A stretch of 64,000 nucleotides of DNA from Acanthamoeba castellanii str. Neff (taxonomy: Eukaryota; Discosea; Longamoebia; Acanthamoebidae): positions 882,730 through 946,729 of the forward strand of contig NW_004457654.1 of assembly GCF_000313135.1 (NCBI RefSeq), written 5' to 3'. The notes beneath the pieces were generated by a model. It searched no databases. It was not told where the DNA came from and saw only the letters and a list, made by a program, of their open reading frames with translations. The position numbers were made by a program, and so were the translations under genes. Shown piece after piece: positions 44,195 to 55,203 of this stretch. Position 1 is the first letter of the stretch. Each line of letters opens with the position of its first letter.

Positions 44195-45328
44195 ATGGCG
44201 TGCACCTCTCCCACAACCACTCCGGCCGCGGTTGACGACGACGCCTATCGACCTCAGAGGCGCACGCAGAAGAGAAAGCGGGTGCGGAAGAACGATGGTC
44301 GATTGAAGAGGCCCATCAACAGCTTCCTCCTCTTCGCCAAGGAGTACCGACCGGCCCTGCTCAACGAACACGGCCGGCTCAACAACCAGCAGGTCTCAAA
44401 GCTACTCGGGGTCAAGTGGAAGTCCATGACCGAAGATGAAAAGGCCCCCTACACCCGCGAGGCCGAGGCCATCCACACCAAGTTCATGCTCGACCACCCC
44501 GACTTCTCGTGGCACGGCGACAAAGATCACCACAACTCCACCACCTCCAACAACAAGGAGCGCAAGGCCTCCTCGGCCGCGGCGGGGTCCAAGAAGCGCA
44601 GCCGCACCTCGTCGACCTGCGCCGAGCCCGGGCCGCGCCCGGCGGCCTGGGAATCTCTGTCACCTTCTCCCGAATTCGACGTCAACTCGCGCAGGGCCAG
44701 CGAGGGGGACCTCTTCGACTCCCTCATGCGGCTCAACCACCCCCACAAGTACCTCTCCACACCGCTCCTGTCGCCGCACCACGACCAGTTCGAGGCCCTG
44801 GGCGCGGTAGGCCACCACCACCCCTCGTCGGACGACGCCCAGTACTCGCCCGCCTCTTGTTCGACGCCGTCCCCTGGGTTTTCGCTCGGCTGCGACCCTG
44901 GCGCCAGGGCGAACATCACAGCCTGCGGTGAGGAGGTGGAGGTGCTCCAACGTGGAGCGCTGGCGGAGCGGCCCTTCACGGTGTGGAGCGACCACAAGCC
45001 GGCCCCGGTCGGGTTCAAGGTGGTCTACGTTCCGCTGCTGGTGCCGGACCCCACCACCGACCCGGGTCCCGTGGAGGAGCCGTTCGGTTCGCCCCCGTCG
45101 GCGCTGCGGCTTACAGGAGTGTCGGAGCCGCGGTGTGCAGAGGCCACGGGCTATGATCTCGGCGAGCAGCTGACCACAGACGACATCAGTGAACTCATGC
45201 AGTGCCTGCACGATCTCGACTCTCACACATCAACGGATCCAACCTCGGCCGACGAGGCTCTATCGTCACTATTCTTCGGCGATGGTCCAGACTTCTCCAC
45301 CAACCTAGGGATGCACTTTCCAAGCTGA
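44195..45328 (+). CDS. HMG-box transcription factor
   Basis: Single exon of about 377 residues. An Arg/Lys-rich segment (RRTQKRKRVRKN) precedes one HMG box of the sequence-specific SOX/MATA/TCF type: RLKRPINSFLLFAKEYRP, LNNQQVSKLLGVKWKSM, then EDEKAPYTREAEAIHTKF. The rest is Ser/Pro/Asp-rich and ends with an acidic helix-like segment (DISELMQCLHDLDSH) that could be an activation domain. I chose the ATG at 44195 (CACCATGGC context); an in-frame ATG at 44063 would add Thr/Ser-rich sequence. Lack of introns is notable among these neighbours. Confidence 0.88.
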   Translation: MACTSPTTTPAAVDDDAYRPQRRTQKRKRVRKNDGRLKRPINSFLLFAKEYRPALLNEHGRLNNQQVSKLLGVKWKSMTEDEKAPYTREAEAIHTKFMLDHPDFSWHGDKDHHNSTTSNNKERKASSAAAGSKKRSRTSSTCAEPGPRPAAWESLSPSPEFDVNSRRASEGDLFDSLMRLNHPHKYLSTPLLSPHHDQFEALGAVGHHHPSSDDAQYSPASCSTPSPGFSLGCDPGARANITACGEEVEVLQRGALAERPFTVWSDHKPAPVGFKVVYVPLLVPDPTTDPGPVEEPFGSPPSALRLTGVSEPRCAEATGYDLGEQLTTDDISELMQCLHDLDSHTSTDPTSADEALSSLFFGDGPDFSTNLGMHFPS

Positions 45329-45568
45329 GTTGCCGCGTTATCGCGGTGTAATTACTGTAATAAAAACTATTTTCTGACTCGTCTAGAAAACAATTTTTAG
45401 TAACAGGTTGTTCCTTGAATGAAGACCTTTATCAGCGTTGGCACTCAACCGAGATCGCTAATTCGCCGAATTTGCCACAGCCGATTCGAGTCAAAAAATA
45501 GAATGAACAAAAAGAAAAAGAAAAAGAAAAAGAGAGAAAAGCGCGGAACAAAGGACAGCACGGCAGCG

Positions 45569-48500
45569 ATGTTGCGGTGTGCTGCGAGATGGAGACCATC
45601 ACCGGTACCTACAACCCGCACTAATGTCGCATCCTGTGGGGAGTGGTTGCCGCATAAATCTGCCAGCATGCGGTTGAATCAAGACCGAGCAATTCGAGAG
45701 ATTTCGAGTAGCACGGCTCGATTTGTTGCGACGTCGGAGTGGCTGCAACGCTCTTCCCAGCGGGGCCTATTCTCGTGGCTGAAGGGAGGCAAGGGGTACC
45801 AAACCTCATCCCAACGCCACAGCCTGGCCATTTTTTCTTATTTTTCATCTTCACTCCGAAGGCGAAAACGTAGAGCGAACGAGCACCCTGCAGCTGCGCC
45901 CGAGTGGCCGGCCAAGCCTCAGGTCGTACAACGTACCTTACGGTCTGAGGTACTACCCCACTTGTCTTGGCGCCCGTGTTGCGACCACCTGCATGATTCG
46001 TTTCGGCTTTGGCGCTCTAGGAGGAGGACGATTTCGCATGGCTCGAGGCTGCCGAGGGTGAGCAAGAAGCCCGACCCTATATCGACGCGGAGAACCGGTA
46101 CAGCCGAGAGCACTGTGCTGACCTCACTTGCACTGATTGTCATTGTGTTGTGTCGTGTTGTTGTTGCTGTGGCAGATACACCAAGACGGTGATGAAGGAC
46201 TCACGTCCCATTCAGCAGCTCCTGTACGAGGTATCCACGTCAACCCGTGCAAGAGAACACCATCACCACAAACAAGCGAACTGACACATTGTCTGATGTC
46301 TCATTTGCTTGACTGGCTCTCCAGGAAATGGCAGACCGCGTCGAGCCGGAGGACACTGTGCCGGAGGAGATCGATGGCTATCTATACTATGTGCGTTTTG
46401 TCGAAGACGGGCAGTTCCCTGTTTACTGCCGACGGAAGGCCGACTCTAGCAACGCGCCCGAGGAGGTAACCCTGCCCAAGCCCAAGCGGAGGCTGCATAG
46501 TTATAGTTCGATTCTCGCTTTTCCTAACTGCATTGAGAACATTCTCTATGAATGCAGATATTGGTGGACCAGAATAAGGAAGCTATGAACCACCCCTACA
46601 TTTGCATCAACTTGCTCAAGGTCTCCTCAGATAACCGCATGTTGGCCTTCACCATGGACACCACCGGCGGCGACTCCTTTTCGGTGCACGTCAAGGACCT
46701 CAAGACCGGTGCTAGGCTCAAGGTACAATTCACTAATCTACAAATTAATGTATCAATCTATCTATCAATTGAGTTCACACTTGGTCTGTAAATTGCCAAG
46801 CTCATCAAGCCAGAGCCCTGACGGTATTTAAAATCAACCGACACAACCCGGGTCCCCATCATTCAGAGTGACACCATTCCCAACGTGGTCAGTGTGGAGT
46901 GGGCCGATGACGGCAAGACCTTGTTCTACACCGTGCCCGATCACCTGAAGCGACCGTACAAGGTTCGGGCCACCTCACTCGCTGGCTGGCTGGCTTCTTA
47001 GGGCTCGACGCTAATTTGCGCCTCTCTAACCATTCTTCTTCAACTCTCCTTTCCCAACAAACCAAAACAGCTCTACAGGCACGTCCTTGGAACACCTATC
47101 AATCAGGATGAGCTACTCTATGAGGAACACGACCATGCCTTCTTTCTGCACGTTGACCGGACCAAAGACAAGGTAATTGCAAGGCCCGGAGTCTTCCCCC
47201 CTGATACGGGCATTCACGTAGCCCCTATCTTTCTCTCTCCTCTCTCTCTCCTTCTTTTTTGTTGCTTCAATCCTACGTGTACCCTTCAAGATCAAGCTCA
47301 GGGCATAGCGTGTTCGTGTGTGTATGGCGTGATGCATCACGCGTCACAACGTTGTGACAGAAATTCATCACGGTCATGTCGAACGCCAAGACGACATCCG
47401 AAGTGCGCGTCATCCCATCAAACCAGCCCACCGCATCGCCCGTCCTCATTCATCCCCGCGAGCCAGGACTTGAGTACTACATCGACCATCGAGGGGTGCG
47501 CTACCCATCACCACCACCATCACCACCACCATCTTTTCTTCTTTCCCAACTCCCCTGGATTCCCCTTTCATCGCTTTGCTTGTTTGATTCTTTCTCATCA
47601 ATCTAAGTGTTGTTGTTTGTACATGTTTGGCTGATGTGATACATCCGCTTCAACTTGAACCACCAGGATGACTTCTTGATTATCACCAACGTGGGCAACC
47701 AGATGAAGGACTACGCCATCATGCGCGTGGCCGAGAAGGACGTGGGAAACGGACGCGAACACTGGCAGACCGTGCTGTCTCCCTCCCCGGGCACGCAAAT
47801 CGAAGACGTGGACGTCTTCTCCTCCCACATCATCTGGTACGGCCTCACACCATCATTTCCTTTAGACTCTTCGCAAAGCAGCCACCCTTTTTCTTTTCAA
47901 TTTGAAGGACGGCAATGGCCGTTGCCAACAGCAGTTCGCACTGCTCTGTGTGTGGTTGAGATTTCGGGCAAATAGGTGGACTATATATGTTGGTGTTTAT
48001 GATTTGCCTAATCAGCAGCGTATTCATATACAGCTACGAGCGATCCATGGGTCTCCCGCAAGTGCGGGTGTTCAATCTGGAGAACCAGGAGGTCCACCTG
48101 GTGCCTTTGCCAGAGGCGCTGTGCACCCTGCACCCGGGCGGCAACGGGGTACGTACTTATTAGTGCCTGTTCTATTTCTTTTGTTTGAACTGGAGATCAA
48201 CACTGAAAATGGTTGTTGGTTACAAGTTGACTCTTGGAAGAAACTTTCCATAGCCTTTATTTGGTTCGCCCTTAATTTGGCTAAACTCTCCTCGTTTACG
48301 CTTGTAAGAATTTTCACGCCACTAGGTTTCGACTCTCGTACGCTTCGCCGATCACACCCGAATGTGTGTACGACTTCGACATCCGCACGCGCGAGCTCCG
48401 GCTCCTCCGCTCGAAGAGTGTTAAGAGTGCGTACGCCGCACGTGCTTCTATTATTGTTTGTCATTTTCTGCATTCCACCGTTGCGTGCTGGCTTGGAGAC

Positions 48501-49960
48501 TCACACGCCGCCGCATGCGGCGCAGATTTCGATCCCACCATGTTCGTCTGCAACCGAGTCCAGGTCAAGAGCCATGACGGGACCGGCATTCCACTGACCT
48601 TGGTCCACAAGAAGGGCCTACCCCTGTCGTCCGAGTACGCACTGGCCCTCCATCCCTACTCGACTCTGCGTGCGTCACGGAATTCATTTCTTTTATTCTT
48701 TTTGTAATCTTGGCCGATTGCAGCAATCCGACCCTGATGTTGGGCTACGGCGCGTACGGCCAACCGCTCGAGGCCGACTTTCGCGCCCACCACCTGCCGC
48801 TGCTGAACCGAGGCTGGGTCATCGCTCTGGCGCACGTGAGGTACATTTGCAGCCGCGGCATTCCCTTTGTCTGGCTGGTGCCTGGCGCTGACGGGCGTGG
48901 CATGTGACAGGGGCGGCGGGGAGCTGGGGCGCGAGTGGTACCGTCAGGGCTGCCAGCTGAACAAGCACAACTCGTTCCACGACTTTGTCGCCTGCGCCGA
49001 GCATCTCGTGAGCAGCGGCTACACCTCGCCCTCGCGGTTGGTCGCCAAGGGATCGTCGGCCGGCGGCCTGCTCATCGGTACGCTGGACCGCGGCTTGCAT
49101 GCATCGTCAATGTATCATGTGCGCGTGCGCTGACGATGTGTGTCGTGTCGTGTCGTGTGCGTGTGCGTGTGCGTGTGTGTCGTGTGTTCACCAACACGGA
49201 TGCAGGAGCTGCTGTCAACATGCGACCCGACCTGTTTCGAGCGGTCATCATGGGCGTGCCCTTCCTCAATCCCCTGGCCGCGATGACCAACGAGTCCCTC
49301 CCGCTGACCATCCACGAGTACGACGAATGGGGTACGGGTCCTAGATCCTGTCTGTCTCCGTCGCCAAGGTTCTGACTGGTGCGTGCGCCGTGTCGTGTGT
49401 TTTGTTTGATCTTATTACCAGGTAATCCCAACACGGACGAGGAGGTTTACAACTACATCAAATCCTACGACCCTTACATCAACCTCTCGCAGCCCAACCT
49501 ACGGTGCGCAAGGGGGGTTCGTTGCATTGGTTTACGTTTTTCTACAAATTGTTTAACAAGTGACCATGTAAACGACTCACGCGCGAGCAGGCACGGCCGC
49601 TATCCGTCGATGCTGGTGACCACGTCCACGCTCGACAACCGCGTTCCCTTCTGGAGCCCCGCCAAGTACGTGGCCAAGCTGCGCGCCCTCCAGCGAGCCG
49701 AAGCCCCCCACGGTACCGCAATCCCCCCTCTTTGGTCCCAGCCCATCTCCGACTGCGGCGGCTCATACTTCTGCCCACGCTGCGCCCGCGCAGGCGAGGA
49801 GCAGGCGAACGGTGACGCCAACGATGGCGAGGCCGAGCGCGTGGTGCTGCTCAAGGTGAGCGACTCGACCGGGCACGGCGGCGAGGGCGGCCGTTACAAC
49901 AACCTGAAGGAGGTGGCCTTCGACCACGCCTTCCTGTTCAAGAGCCTCAACATGCAGTAA
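45569..49960 (+). CDS. Oligopeptidase B-like serine peptidase (S9A, prolyl oligopeptidase family)
   Basis: About 17 exons; first 45569-45795, second from 45862. The N-terminus (MLRCAARWRPSPVPTTR... ) is Arg/Ser-rich without acidic residues, like a mitochondrial targeting peptide. Then DDFAWLE, YIDAENRYTKTVMKDSRP, GYLYYVRFVEDGQFPVYCRR (propeller start), LGYGAYGQPLEADF, WVIALAHVRGGGELGREWY, and the catalytic serine in KGSSAGGLLIG, Asp in TLDNRVPFWSPAKYVAKLR, and His in DSTGHGGEGGRY. Family members cleave after basic residues in short peptides. Stop TAA at 49958-49960. Introns are short with GTAC, GTAT or GTGT donors. Confidence 0.9.
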
Positions 49961-50277
49961 CGGGTCGACCCGTGACCACAACTCAGAGCTGGTCAACCCC
50001 AGAGCCTGTTCTGCCGGCTGTTTATCTGTGGCCAACCAATCTGGTTTATTTGTTTTTAAACTCCTCGTTGCTCAAGGGTGGTCCGTGGTCGCCATTGGCA
50101 GCCCACAGAAGCAGGTTACGCGAAAGTCATGCCACGGACATTGAGTGACGGTTGTCGGCCATTGGCGCCCAGACCGCATAAAACGCGCTCTGCCCAGCCA
50201 CTGCTTCTTCACTTTGCTCAACCACCAGCAGCTACCAAACCACCGCCTACCTTCTTCTTCACCACAAAAACACAAAC
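49961..50277. promoter_or_regulatory. Intergenic region upstream of the C2-domain gene
   Basis: 317 bases between co-directional genes; it holds the protease 3' end and the C2-gene promoter and leader. A CATAAAA-like element occurs near 50175, about 100 bases before the start codon, as a possible TATA-type box. Confidence 0.35.
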
Positions 50278-50652
50278 ATGTCTGGACACAGGCACCTGCA
50301 GGTGAAGGTCAAGGAGGCCAAGGGCATCCCAGCGGCTGACTCGAACGGCAAGAGCGACCCCTACGTGGTGCTGACGATCAACGCCCAGAAGAAGAAGACC
50401 AAGACCATCGAGAAGACCCTGGAGCCCAAGTGGTACGAGGAGTTCCGCTTCGACATCGACGACGCCAAGCCGAGCGTGCTGCGCCTGGAGGTGTTCGACC
50501 ACGACAAGTTCAGCAAGGACGACTCGCTGGGCCACTTCGAGCTCAACCTCAAGACCGCCAACATCCCCATCGGCCAGTGGACCTCCTTCACCAGGAACCT
50601 CCTCCACGACAAGGTCTCTGGCGAACTTCAGTTCGACGTCCTCATCTCCTAA
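50278..50652 (+). CDS. Single C2-domain protein
   Basis: Single exon, 124 residues, all one C2 domain: LQVKVKEAKGIPAADSNGKS then DPYVVLTI, EPKWYEEFRF, LRLEVFDHDKFSKDDSLGH. The Asp residues in loop 1 (ADSNGKSDP) and loop 3 (DHDKFSKDD) are those that bind calcium in canonical C2 domains, so calcium-dependent membrane binding is expected. Type II-like topology and small size recall plant and amoeboid stand-alone C2 proteins. No signal peptide or membrane anchor. Confidence 0.93.
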   Translation: MSGHRHLQVKVKEAKGIPAADSNGKSDPYVVLTINAQKKKTKTIEKTLEPKWYEEFRFDIDDAKPSVLRLEVFDHDKFSKDDSLGHFELNLKTANIPIGQWTSFTRNLLHDKVSGELQFDVLIS

Positions 50653-50776
50653 GAGCCATGTTGTGCCCTGGCACTGTCACAATATTAATAATAATAATAA
50701 GCACACTTCTCGTTGCTGTATCTCCTAACGCCTGTGAAGGTGGTGGTCAATTAATTTGGCTTGTGAGCGAGAACGG

Positions 50777-51597
50777 CTATGTCCTGGGGGACTCGCGCAG
50801 CTTGGCGGCGAGCCAGTCCATGCCCTCGAACAAGCCCATGCCTGTTGTGGCGTTGGACGGCTGCACCTTCCACGCGTGTTTCCTGTGAGAGGAAGAGGTA
50901 AGAAGAGAAGACCACGGGATGACAAAAAAGAGAAAAGTCATAATTAAAATAAAGAGAGTGAAAGAAAAAGAACTCACCTGTGGTCGTGCAGCTTGAGGTG
51001 GGTCGTGAGCTGGTCAGGCGTGAGACAGCCTTCCACGTCCTGCTTGTTTGCAAAGACAAGAACCGCCGCATTCTGCACACACACACACCACACACACACG
51101 CACACACAAGTGCTCTCTTAGCCAACTTGGCCATCACTTCTTTGTGGAGTCAAGTAGAAGGCCAGCTGGCCACGTGGCGCACCTTGAGCTCCGTTTCGCG
51201 TAGCATCATCTGCAGCTCTTCAGAGGCCTCGTCGATGCGGTCCTTGTCTGAAGAGTCCACCACGAATATCACACCCTCTACACCCGTGTAGTAATGTCTC
51301 CACACAGCACACCAGTCAGCACCTTCATCATGATGAAGAGGCAGGACAAGGTGAGGGCTGGCTCATGTACCGCCACAGGCCTCTTATGCGGTCCTGCCCA
51401 CCGATGTCCCACACCGTGAAGCGTATGTTCTTGTATTCGACCGACTCGATGTTGAAGCCGATGGTGGGCAGGGTCTGCACCAACTCCCCCAGCTTCATCT
51501 TGTAGAGGATGGTTGTCTTGCCCGCCGAGTCCAAGCCCACCATCACGATGCGCTTCTCCGTATGAAACGAGAACAGCTTGACAAACCAGTTCCCCAT
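50777..51597 (-). CDS. Arf/Arl-family small GTPase
   Basis: MGNWF start gives a Gly-2 that could be N-myristoylated, as in Arf proteins; I chose 51597 over the ATG two codons upstream for that reason. G motifs: GLDSAGKTT (P-loop), PTIGFN (switch I), WDIGGQD (switch II), FANKQD (G4), ATTG (G5-like). About four exons; the first junction restores [12 protein letters not shown]. About 180 residues, the normal size. Last exon ends [12 protein letters not shown] with TAG at 50777. Role in membrane trafficking is expected from the family. Confidence 0.93.
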
Positions 51598-51883
51598 TTT
51601 CACCCTTTCTCTTTCTTTTTTCGTCTCTACTTGCTCTACTTCCTCTTCTTCTTGCCTTCTTGCCGGCTCTTCTACAAGAAGCTCTTCGCCGTTTCGTGGC
51701 TTTTATTTTTTATTCGGCGACGTGGCTTTTCTGTAGACATTCTTTGATCTACATACCAGAGGTAGTCAGTTGATTTTAATGTTATGCATTTTTCTCATAC
51801 CCCTCGCGCGTGAGAACGAAGAACGAGGAACGAGGACGACCCGGCCGCAGATTACCGAAGCTGCCGGCAGTGATTAGAACGAG

Positions 51884-54800
51884 ATGGGCAACTTCCAGTC
51901 AGTGGTGTGGGCCACCGACGACAACGAAGACGTTCGGTATTGACGCCACTTGGCCACCCCCCCCCCAAGCACCGGATGCCGTGAGCATAAGACGTTTTTT
52001 TCTTTGTTTATAAATTAATGATAAAATATATTAAATATTAAATAATATTAAATAATATTTATGTAAATTTGTACTTGTTACAGTTACTCGCTGGCGATCA
52101 TCATGGGGTTCTACGTGGTGGGCCTCGTGCTGCTGCTCATGGTGATGCAAATCCTGGCCCTGGCCTTCCCCTACCGGTGGTACCTCAAGCTCTTCTGGTT
52201 CGAAGGTACCTACCTACTACGTCAACGCCCGACGACCGACCCAACGCGCGCGCGGTGAAGCGCCGCCACCGAGTCTTACCTCAGAGGCGTGCATCTCTAA
52301 CCACCTTCACCCACGTATGAATGCCGTGCCTTCGTCGGCATCCGCAGACCGACTCAGCTTCTACTTCACACGCAAGACCATAATCGCCGATCGACCCTTG
52401 GCCATCTACTATGTACTATCTCGTTTCGTGTGTGCTGTCTGTGCCGTGAGTGTGCTGTGTGCTGTGTGCTGTGTGCTGTGTGCTGTGTGCTGTGTGCTGT
52501 GTGCTGTGTGCTGTGTGTGTGTCGTGTGTGTGTGTGTGTGTCGTGTGTGTGTGTCGCGTGTGTGGGTGCCGCGTGTGTGCCGTGTGTGCCGTGTGTGTCA
52601 TTGCTGACGAATGACTTTTTCTCAAAGCTCACTGACTGGTCACGACTCTGATAGGAAGTGTTGGCCATCGCGATGTCGCTCATCTCGTGCAGCCTGTTCA
52701 TCTACCTCACGGTGGAGGTGTCGATGGACAACACCGCCATATTCAAGGAGGCCTGGGTGATCTACCTGGAGCTGGGCATGAGCATCTTCGCCATCTTCGA
52801 TTATCTTTTACACTTCTTCCTCGCCGAAACCAAGTGCGCGTTCACCACCCTTCGTGTGCGTCGTGTGCGTCGTGTGCGTCGCGTGCCGATGGCTGTTAAC
52901 TCACACACGAGAGCGCTCCCGAAAAACAGAATCAAGCACATCATGGACCCGCTCGCCCTTTGCGACCTCATCGCCGCCTTCCCCGGCCTGATCGCGCCCG
53001 GCATCGGTACATATCCCCTCCAGGAACCAGCGTACAAGACTGCCCTTGCCTCACCGCACACACCGCACACACCACACACACCGCACACACCGCACCCGCC
53101 GCACACAGGGCGATTTCTCTACGCATTCCAGTTCTTGCGGTTCCTGCGCGTGCTGCGGGCTTTGCTTCTGCTCGACAGCTACGGATTCGCGCCTCGCGTG
53201 TGGCGCTTCCGCGCATCGGCGCTCTTCATGGTACCCCCCCCCCAACGCCGTGTGCGTGTGCGTGTGTGGGTCTTCGTGTTTGCTAACCTATGTGGTCGTC
53301 GTCTTCATTGTTGTCGTGGCGCAAATGCAGAGGCTGTTCACGCTCGCGCTGGCTTTTGTGTGCTTCGTGTTCGTCATGGCCGGCTTCATGTGGATCTCCG
53401 AGAACTCGCACCAAAACTCTGAAGGAATGCTCGACACCTTCCTCGACGCCTGCTACCTCATCATCGTCGTACGTCAAACTCCCCCCTCGACCGTGTGTGT
53501 CGTGTGTGCCGTGTGTGCCGTGTATCGTGTGCGGTACGTGCGGGTGTGTTGTTTGTGTTGTGGTGCGAGCTGAGAGAGGTGTCGCGCTCTACAGACCATA
53601 TCGACGGTGGGCTACGGTGACTTCTCGCCCAAGTCCTACATCGGCAAGGTGGCGATCATGATCATCATCATCGTGGCCATCGCCCTTGTGCCCTTCGTGG
53701 TCAACATCCTTCTCACGGCCTGGCACGACTACAACGGTGCCCCAAATATTTTTATTTATGTATTATTTTATTTATTTATTATAATTGGATTAGTAATCTT
53801 ATTCTTTCATTTTTGATCTTATTCTTTCATTTTTGTGCACAATTTGACCCTCCACATACCATCAGCGGACCGCCAGTACTCGACGACGCGGAGCCGCAGC
53901 TTTGTGCTGATGTTTGGCGGCACTTGTACGTACATCTGATCCCCGTTCGCCGATTGATTGATGTGTGGGTCATGGTCGATTCACCATCATGTTTGCCACA
54001 GCCAAGCTCGTCAACTTTGCGAAAGAATTCTACAACGAGGTACCATTGCCTGACCACACACACACACACACACACACACAACCGCACACACGACACACAC
54101 ACACACACACACACAAAACCGCACGCAGCGAGTGCTGACGCTCGGATTTGTAATAACAGGAGAGAGACAAGTACCCGCGAGCGCATGTGGTGGTGATGAG
54201 CAACAGCGAGGTCCCACCGGCAGTCGGCACGTTCGTGCGGAAGCCCTTCTTCCGAAACCGGCTGCGCTTGTACACCGGCGACCCGACCGTACGCTCCGCC
54301 TGCTGCTCCGTTCGCGAAATTAGGGCCAACGACTCACAAACGACACGCACACGCACACGCACACGCACACGCACACGCACACGCACACGCAACCCAAAGT
54401 CACCATATCACCTGGGTAGGATGAAACTGACGAAGAGCGCGGCGTGCTTCATCGTTCCGCCAGAACGGCACAACTCTGTCGAAGACGAAGATACAGGTGC
54501 GATACGCACCACCGCACACACGCGATAAGACACACACACACGCACACACACCAGACGGCCAACTCCAAGATTAGGTGTGTGACACTCACGGCACACGACG
54601 CGCGGTGTAGAGGTGGTGATGACGGCGCTGGCGGTGAAGTCGGTGAGTCCGCAGACGAAGGTATTTGCGATTGTCTTCGACTCCACCAATAGAATGCTGC
54701 TCAGCGAGGCGGGCGTTGAGGTCTCTCTCGGGACAGACGAGCTGAAGCTGGTACGCTCAACCGCACGACACACACGGCACACAGCACGCACGGCACACAC

Positions 54801-55171
54801 GGCACACTCACGGGCGCTTGTCAACACAGACGTTGCTGGCGCAAAACTGTCTGTGTCCGGGCTTGAGCACGTTGTTCGTCAATCTGATGTACAACCACAA
54901 CTGGTCCGACGGGTTCACCCACTCGTGGGAACGAAAATACGGTACATACGCAATCACTCGCTCTCTCACCCTGCGTTTTGTTGTTCTTACCACACCACCG
55001 CACACACCGCACCACCGCACACATGTCAGCTTTCGGCTCAAGCCACGAAGTCTACACGGCGCCGATTCCTGAGTGCCTGGTAGGGCGGGTGTTCTCCGAG
55101 GCAGCGTTGGTACGCGTCCTGGAAATACGTGTCTCGTCATCCATACGTTGAGATTCCATTCTCATCCAACA

Positions 55172-55203
<32 letters not shown>

